Positions 6,247 through 8,602 of a stretch of 8,602 nucleotides of DNA are shown piece after piece. The first letter of the stretch is position 1; each line of letters opens with the position of its first letter. This DNA comes from CAITUY01 sp964611575 (lineage in GTDB: Bacteria > Verrucomicrobiota > Kiritimatiellia > CAIKKV01 > CAITUY01). The notes beneath the pieces were generated by a model. The model had not been told where the DNA came from. It saw only the letters and a list, made by a program, of their open reading frames with translations, and did not search any database. The stretch is from the NCBI GenBank assembly GCA_964611575.1, contig CAZTAJ010000147.1:1-8602 (forward strand), given 5' to 3'. Both the position numbers and the translations under genes were made by a program.

Positions 6247-6963
6247 GGTCTTCTCCCCAGTTCTGAACTCAGGTTTCAGGTCTCCGCCCTCAGCCCTGCC
6301 GTCTGTGTCTCTATAAGAATGCCGGTTTTCAACCCCCTGACCGTCTCCTGCACCGCTCGTTCCCTCCGTCCGTCCACTGTCTTCTGTCATCCGTCCACTG
6401 TTCGACAGCGGCCGCATCCCCTTCAGATTCGGGTCATTCGTCACCGCCGCATTCAACAACCGAATCGGCCGCAGACGCGGCAAAGCCGCCGCGGCATCAA
6501 TGCCCAATTCCACGCAATCCTCGCGAGACCAGACCGGCGACAGAAACCGATACCGTCCACCCATGACAGCCGCTTCCCCAACATCCGACCAACGAATCTG
6601 CGCCCAAAGCCCCGAGGTCTCTGGGGTAGGGCGACGGCCTCCGGCCGCGCCGTCTTGGTCTGCGGTCTGCAGTCTGTCGTCTGTGGTCTGGCAGCGCGCC
6701 TCCAGCGCGGTAATCCACCCCGCCGCCTCCGATCGCTGCCCGCCCTGCATCGAGAAATGATCGAAGTCGATCAACAGGCCCGCGAAGTTCGCCACCGCTG
6801 CATCTGCCGCAAACCGCGCCGCCATCGCGACGCAAGACTCACCATCGATCACCTGGATCACCCCTGCGCACGCATGCGGAAACTCCCCCAGCGGCGCGAG
6901 CTGGTACCACCCATCATCAGGCACTTTGAATTCACGGTTCAGAATCAACATGTCACACCCCAT
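5698..6963 (-). CDS. Mu gpI-like prohead protease fused to scaffold (I/Z type)
   Basis: The protein is 421 residues from ATG 6963; ATG 6951 is equally possible, as neither has a strong ribosome site. Residues about 1-185 match the Mu I-protein family: LLIDFDHFS (63-71), AAGWITALE (80-88), GLWAQIRWSDVG (118-129), GRYRFLSPVW (136-145) and the closing AAVTNDPNLKGM. The histidine of the DFDH motif and the serine in RFLSP are candidate active-site residues by analogy. Residues about 91-117 are an unusual insertion containing a 7-bp repeat, and 187-239 form a low-complexity linker. Residues 240-421 are the scaffold, with a likely coiled coil at about 275-310. The protease would cut the scaffold during prohead maturation. 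No Mu gp30-like head gene lies between portal and protease. Confidence 0.85.
   Translation of the reverse strand: MGCDMLILNREFKVPDDGWYQLAPLGEFPHACAGVIQVIDGESCVAMAARFAADAAVANFAGLLIDFDHFSMQGGQRSEAAGWITALEARCQTTDDRLQTADQDGAAGGRRPTPETSGLWAQIRWSDVGEAAVMGGRYRFLSPVWSREDCVELGIDAAAALPRLRPIRLLNAAVTNDPNLKGMRPLSNSGRMTEDSGRTEGTSGAGDGQGVENRHSYRDTDGRAEGGDLKPEFRTGEKTMKSVIEKLLNHLGLAADATEAVVLEKLGALPALTVVTELQNSLRLVETERDALKATVTTVEGELLNRDLETFAGVISDGTKAFWSEQLLSNRTGARAVLAEMVKATATPGAATPKPLHNRATARPVPPGQMTGINSTGSGQAVTDGESKAMKIRNRAHEIAKAEGVPFSLAFRRAEREVIGQ
5822..5842 (-). repeat. Candidate dispersed repeat word inside scaffold gene
   Basis: The 21-nt word, minus-strand TTCGACAGGCTCAGGGCAGG plus one C, resembles a short repeat (TTCGACARGCTCAG...) that I recall as scattered through many bacterial genomes, often read in coding frames as STGSGQA-like peptides. 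Here it codes for NSTGSGQA near the scaffold C-terminus. The identification is from memory and needs a genome search. Confidence 0.5.
6247..6258 (-). promoter_or_regulatory. Internal ribosome binding site for the scaffold
   Basis: GGGGAG (6258-6253) with a 6-nt spacer to ATG 6246, located in the coding sequence of the protease. It decides the nested scaffold start. Confidence 0.7.
6263..6283 (-). repeat. Heptanucleotide island (AGACCTG AAACCTG AGTTCAG)
   Basis: Three 7-bp units on the minus strand lie in the linker before the scaffold start, just upstream of its ribosome site. They are translated as part of GDLKPEFRT. The third unit is degenerate. Confidence 0.55.
6310..6324 (-). repeat. 15-nt repeated motif, copy A
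   Basis: Minus-strand CGGCATTCTTATAGA matches the copy at 8372-8386 in 14 of 15 positions. It lies 63 nt upstream of the internal scaffold start, inside the protease gene, where it codes for HSYR. Confidence 0.75.
6369..6401 (-). repeat. Direct repeat of ACAGTGGACGGA, 21-nt spacing
   Basis: The 12-mer ACAGTGGACGGA occurs twice on the minus strand (6401-6390 and 6380-6369), with 21 nt between starts, a multiple of 7. It is translated as part of SGRMTEDSGRTEG in the protease-scaffold linker. Confidence 0.7.
6656..6690 (-). repeat. Heptanucleotide island (CAGACNN)x5
   Basis: Five perfect contiguous 7-mers with two free positions: CAGACCA, CAGACGA, CAGACTG, CAGACCG, CAGACCA. Because 7 is not a multiple of 3, translation gives QTTDDRLQTADQ. 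It is inserted between AGWITALEAR and GLWAQIRW, two blocks of the protease family that normally sit close together, and keeps the frame. Confidence 0.9.
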
Positions 6964-7027
6964 CTTGACGCTTTCACAATCACTGCAAGAAAGTTCCTAA
7001 AAAACGTACAATTTCAAATTTTATCAA

Positions 7028-7043
7028 CCCCCCCCCGGCCCCC
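7028..7043 (-). repeat. C9-GG-C5 homopolymer tract
   Basis: Nine C, two G and five C in a row lie just past the portal stop codon; on the transcript they read G5-CC-G9. A G-rich RNA structure or slippage site is possible. It is followed downstream by an AT-rich stretch (about 6985-7024) in which I find no convincing promoter. Confidence 0.5.
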
Positions 7044-7048
7044 TTCCG

Positions 7049-8293
7049 TCACACCGGCTCGTCCGCCGCCTTGTCCGCCGGCATGTCCGCCGTAGCCTTG
7101 GCGGAGGCGGAAGCCTTTGCGGATCCCGGTGCGGGGCCCGCTGCCAACTCCAACCGGTAGCCGGTCTTCTCCGACAACTCATTCAGGTCGATCCGCACCC
7201 CGGCCTTCGCCAGTTCGACGGCGTCCCGCACCACCCGCGAGACCTCATCCGTCGCCGCCGGCGCGAACTCGAAGTACGCATGAACCGGTCGCCCTGGGAA
7301 ACACCGCCGCAACAGCGGCATATCGAACTGCTCCTGCATCACGCCGCTCAGAATCGCGGCGTCACTTCGCGCGATCTGCAGGAACGTATCCGCATGCGCG
7401 TTGCCGGCCAGCGTCCCCGATCCGGACTCAGCCAATACCGTCAGTAACCCACCCGTTGCCGCAATGGTGATCTGCTTGTCGATGTGCTCGATCTGCTCTA
7501 GGAAGGGCGCGCGTGCGCCGTAGGCGTTGACGTACTTGATGTCACTCCCGTTGGGCAGGTACCCCCGGCCGTCCGAAATAATCGCCTCCGCGATCGCCTG
7601 ATATTCCGCCTCTTTGGCCGCAGGAGTATTCGGTGGCCCGATCAGGAAGACCGACGGGATCCCGAACGTCTCCAGAAACGAATCCCAGTCCCGTTGGCTC
7701 AGTGTCTTTCGCATGTAGAGCACCGACAGAATCCGGTCCAGTGCCACCGACTCGAAAAGGATGAAGCCCTCAGGATCAATCGGCACGCCGCGCCATCGTC
7801 CACTCAGGGCATCCTGGTTGTACTCCCACGCGCCAAACAACCCATCGCGCACCCAGAACCATTGCTCGACCGGTTCCAGCCGTGTCACGGCACCGGAGGT
7901 GTCCACGTGCTTTTCAAGGTGACCGAACCCGCGGAAGAACCCCGTAAACAGGAACCCCAACGCCTCCCGGAAGTTCGCGATGCGCTCGTACGCTTCTCGA
8001 AGCACTGCCGCCTGCTCACTGGCCAGGACGCGGTCCACCTCGACACCCCGCCGCCGGCCCGACACCAAGCGCACATCCCAGTCACACCCCATGAACGCAG
8101 ACCGTCGCCGTTGCAGAACCGCCTGTACCATGGCATCCGACCGCTCCATGTAGTAATAGAACCACTGGAGGTCCGAATACTGGCCACGCTCCCCGGCCTG
8201 AAGCAACCCGACCATTCTGGGCAGACTCATGCCCTGCAGGGGATTCAACCCGTCCCGCCAGGCGTTGTTCTTCTGCCCGCAAATCCTCTTCAT
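7049..8293 (-). CDS. Mu gp29-like portal protein (DUF935 family)
   Basis: The 414-residue protein would form the dodecameric DNA portal at one head vertex. ATG 8293 is chosen because GGGGAGG lies just upstream and the frame then starts at MKRICGQKNN. Family features include RSDAMVQAVLQRRRSAFMGCDWDVRL (51-76), PVEQWFWVRDG (141-151), FILFE (177-181), the WDSFLETFGIPSVFLIG segment (203-219), a GYLPNGSDIKYV segment (244-255) and, near the end, SGSGTLAGNAHADTFLQIARSDAAILSGVMQ (290-320). It is shorter than Mu gp29 (about 510 residues), and the last 25 residues are low-complexity (SAKASASAKATAD...). A terminase gene would usually precede it, but here the next gene upstream is divergent. Confidence 0.9.
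   Translation of the reverse strand: MKRICGQKNNAWRDGLNPLQGMSLPRMVGLLQAGERGQYSDLQWFYYYMERSDAMVQAVLQRRRSAFMGCDWDVRLVSGRRRGVEVDRVLASEQAAVLREAYERIANFREALGFLFTGFFRGFGHLEKHVDTSGAVTRLEPVEQWFWVRDGLFGAWEYNQDALSGRWRGVPIDPEGFILFESVALDRILSVLYMRKTLSQRDWDSFLETFGIPSVFLIGPPNTPAAKEAEYQAIAEAIISDGRGYLPNGSDIKYVNAYGARAPFLEQIEHIDKQITIAATGGLLTVLAESGSGTLAGNAHADTFLQIARSDAAILSGVMQEQFDMPLLRRCFPGRPVHAYFEFAPAATDEVSRVVRDAVELAKAGVRIDLNELSEKTGYRLELAAGPAPGSAKASASAKATADMPADKAADEPV
7061..7096 (-). repeat. 12-bp GC-rich tandem repeat at portal C-terminus
   Basis: GTCCGCC recurs at exact 12-bp intervals (7061, 7073, 7085) on the plus strand. Translated from the minus strand it gives TADMPADKAADEP. I recall similar SAKATAD/ADK-type words as dispersed repeats in other bacterial genomes. 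It could be a host repeat that replaced the natural end of the portal gene. Confidence 0.6.
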
Positions 8294-8371
8294 TCCCGCC
8301 TCCCCGCCTCGACTGTTAACGGCCAGGTATCCACATGACCAATCCCGCAACGTGCTCCGCTGCTGCAACCC

Positions 8372-8386
8372 TCTATAGGAATGCCG
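8372..8386 (-). repeat. 15-nt repeated motif, copy B
   Basis: Minus-strand CGGCATTCCTATAGA, 14 of 15 identical to the copy at 6310-6324. It lies in the leader of the portal gene, 78 nt from its ATG. A TTGA tetranucleotide precedes both copies at slightly different distances (14 and 11 nt before TATAGA), so it does not fit a standard -35/-10 spacing. Confidence 0.75.
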
Positions 8387-8460
8387 AATATCCTCAACCG
8401 CCGGTCTCTGAAACGTTCCACCCGCTTGTCTACACACGATGAACACGAAAAGGTCCGTGC

Positions 8461-8489
8461 TTGTATTGAAACCGGTCGCCTGCTAGTGT
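8461..8489 (+). promoter_or_regulatory. Candidate promoter for the rightward gene
   Basis: TTGTAT, a 17-bp spacer and TAGTGT match a sigma70-type layout imperfectly. It lies 53 bp before the start codon of the plus-strand gene. TTGAAA at 8466 is an alternative -35 but has no -10 at a normal distance. Confidence 0.4.
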
Positions 8490-8491
8490 CT

Positions 8492-8508
8492 TCGACATTC
8501 CTTGTCGA
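8492..8508 (+). promoter_or_regulatory. Candidate operator: perfect inverted repeat
   Basis: TCGACA-TTCCT-TGTCGA has 6-bp arms and a 5-bp centre. It begins 2 bp after the candidate -10, where a repressor would block initiation. No regulator gene is seen in the window. Confidence 0.45.
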
Positions 8509-8542
8509 TGGGGGGGTGGCAGGGGATAGAAGGAGACTGAAA

Positions 8543-8602
8543 ATGAGTTCTGAACGCCTCTCGCCCCGCCCTGCCACAACAGTCCTCATTCGGGCATCCA
8601 CG
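8543..8602 (+). CDS. Start of a divergent gene, product unknown
   Basis: ATG 8543 has AAGGAG 7 nt upstream and is followed by 20 open codons to the window end (MSSERLSPRPATTVLIRAST). The fragment has no recognisable signature and no signal peptide. It is transcribed away from the phage block, so it could be a phage control gene or the first host gene beyond the prophage. Confidence 0.55.
   Translation, partial: MSSERLSPRPATTVLIRAST

Noticed and set aside
3607..6690. CRISPR array or tandem spacer structure
   Set aside because: Repeat units are only 7 bp and contiguous, with no spacers and no cas genes.
6964..7027. Promoter in the AT-rich gap before the protease gene
   Set aside because: TTGATA and TTGAAA are present on the minus strand but no -10 hexamer occurs at 16-18 bp from either.
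5893..7095. Plus-strand open frame opposite the protease/scaffold gene
   Set aside because: No signature and a composition typical of antisense; it also spans the real intergenic gap.
8290..8601. Minus-strand frame across the divergent spacer
   Set aside because: It crosses the promoter-like sequence, the palindrome and the repeat motif, and ends just at the portal ribosome site. No family resemblance.

Overview
The window is GC-rich by eye and carries strong Shine-Dalgarno sites. It holds a block of tailed-phage head genes, all on the minus strand and read from right to left. The most recognisable members are a Mu gp29-like (DUF935) portal protein, a Mu gpI-like protease with an in-frame internal start for its scaffold (the I/Z arrangement of Mu), a probable capsid decoration protein, a major capsid protein and a small probable head-tail connector. 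The host cannot be fixed from the sequence. Sec-type signal peptides, collagen-like and Asp-box proteins, and abundant short-period repeats would suit a Gram-negative bacterium with a repeat-rich genome. My guess, no more than that, is the Planctomycetes-Verrucomicrobia-Chlamydiae group.

Layout from right to left. At 8543-8602 the first 20 codons of a plus-strand gene are visible, with a candidate promoter and a perfect inverted repeat in front of it. A divergent spacer (8294-8542) follows. Then come portal (8293-7049), protease/scaffold (6963-5698, internal scaffold start at 6246), decoration protein (5602-5177), a small exported fibre-like protein (5118-4675), major capsid protein (4586-3642), a spacer with a factor-independent terminator, the connector-like gene (3522-3136), an exported seven-bladed Asp-box propeller (3139-1904), a second exported propeller with a 65-triplet collagen-like stalk (1892-153), and the start of another exported protein (117-1, cut by the window edge). 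Terminase and tail genes are not in view, and no Mu gp30/F-like gene lies between portal and protease.

Two features stand out. First, four of the nine minus-strand genes begin with a convincing Sec signal peptide although they are interleaved with, or translationally coupled to, virion head genes. Ordinary fibre proteins are assembled in the cytoplasm. This block may therefore code for particles whose fibres are exported, for surface proteins displayed by the lysogen, or for a domesticated phage module. Second, the gene junctions and the linkers inside the protease/scaffold gene carry small islands of degenerate 7-bp tandem repeats with different core words, plus other repeat-like words. These resemble host genomic repeats that have settled into a long-resident prophage.

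The two propeller proteins are diverged tandem paralogues. They share a 50-residue C-terminal module (30 of 50 identical without gaps) that I do not recognise, and it is a good candidate for an undescribed attachment or trimerisation domain.
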